Positions 63,858 to 64,000 of a stretch of DNA of 64,000 bases are shown here, piece after piece. The position numbers and the translations under genes are program-made. Within the stretch, counting starts at the first letter, position 1. Each line of letters opens with the position of its first letter. Source of the stretch: Aurantiacibacter poecillastricola (GTDB lineage: Bacteria > Pseudomonadota > Alphaproteobacteria > Sphingomonadales > Sphingomonadaceae); assembly GCF_030730945.1 (NCBI RefSeq), contig NZ_JAVAMS010000002.1, forward strand, positions 1 through 64,000, in the 5' to 3' direction. A model generated the notes under the pieces. That model was not told the origin of the DNA and did no database searches. It was given only the letters and a program-made list of their open reading frames with translations.

Positions 63858-64000
63858 CCCGATACGATACGGCGTTCTCGCATCTGTCCTGCTGGCGGTA
63901 TGTGCAGCGCCAGCCGCGGCGCAGGACGATAGCCCCGCACCCTATCCGGCGGGGCCCATCGGAGCCCCGGCAGGAAGCGGGCCTTATCCCGCCATAGCGG
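63844..64000 (+). CDS. Exported protein, 5' end only (cut by window)
   Basis: From the ATG at 63,844 (GGAGA six bases upstream; an ATG at 63,838 is also possible) the frame gives a signal peptide, roughly MKITSPIRYGVLASVLLAV, ending in APAAAQDD, then a proline- and glycine-rich stretch. It overlaps the CocE stop by 14 bases, so it belongs to the same operon. The product cannot be identified from 52 residues; an esterase or lipase would fit the neighbourhood. Confidence 0.6.
   Translation, partial: MKITSPIRYGVLASVLLAVCAAPAAAQDDSPAPYPAGPIGAPAGSGPYPAIA

Overview
The window looks like a sphingomonad alphaproteobacterium (Sphingomonadaceae or Erythrobacteraceae). It holds an almost complete protocatechuate 4,5-cleavage (lig) gene set whose products read very like those of Sphingobium sp. 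SYK-6, large TonB receptors with a sphingomonad-style plug region, and three-component Rieske oxygenase parts. This is judged by reading translations, not by a database search. Bases 1-18,880 look less GC-rich and more loosely packed than the rest.

Block 1 (1-18,880) is an aromatic-acid catabolic block. It has a VanA-like Rieske oxygenase, a TetR and a MarR regulator, a signal-less TAXI-type binding-fold protein, an alpha/beta hydrolase, an MFS transporter, an FMN reductase, two overlapping 3-hydroxyanthranilate-dioxygenase-like cupin genes with a Rieske ferredoxin, and a phthalate set: 4,5-dihydroxyphthalate decarboxylase-like, dihydrodiol dehydrogenase-like, phthalate 4,5-dioxygenase-like, a catabolic nadC copy, [2Fe-2S] ferredoxin and FAD reductase. 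A 37-codon ligA stump, ligC and an aldehyde dehydrogenase follow. Related IS3-family sequences in opposite orientation lie at its two ends (1-214 and 18,883-19,989).

Block 2 (20,256-27,278) carries the rest of the pathway. ligJ, a DUF2218 gene, ligA and ligB lie on the minus strand, a LysR regulator with two DNA-binding domains follows, and ligK, ligU and ligI lie on the plus strand. With ligC from block 1 the route from protocatechuate to pyruvate and oxaloacetate is complete, so phthalate -> protocatechuate -> central metabolism can be drawn within the window. The gene-free stretch 27,279-27,976 has two 24-bp direct repeats and tRNA-3'-end-like pieces and may be an old integration scar.

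Block 3 (27,977-46,401) starts with an MscS channel, an unknown secreted protein, a vanadium haloperoxidase and a LysR regulator. A TonB receptor is then followed by a tight run of six enzymes (flavin monooxygenase, two-domain VOC dioxygenase, alpha/beta hydrolase, GST, cupin, FAH-family hydrolase), which reads as a ring-cleavage pathway of unknown substrate. Next is a stressosome module (RsbR, RsbS, RsbT, a HATPase-PP2C protein) ending in a histidine kinase that carries an RsbT-like ATPase domain.

Block 4 (46,441-64,000) holds a CapA-like protein, several secreted esterases, two MFS transporters, a MmgE/PrpD protein, a diheme cytochrome with an OmpA-like partner, a P450 lacking the usual acid-alcohol pair, a LacI regulator, a TonB receptor and a CocE lipoprotein hydrolase. 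Three matching LacI-type operator sequences precede the MFS/esterase-PrpD divergon, the P450 and the TonB receptor, which suggests one local regulon for ester or polymer uptake and breakdown.
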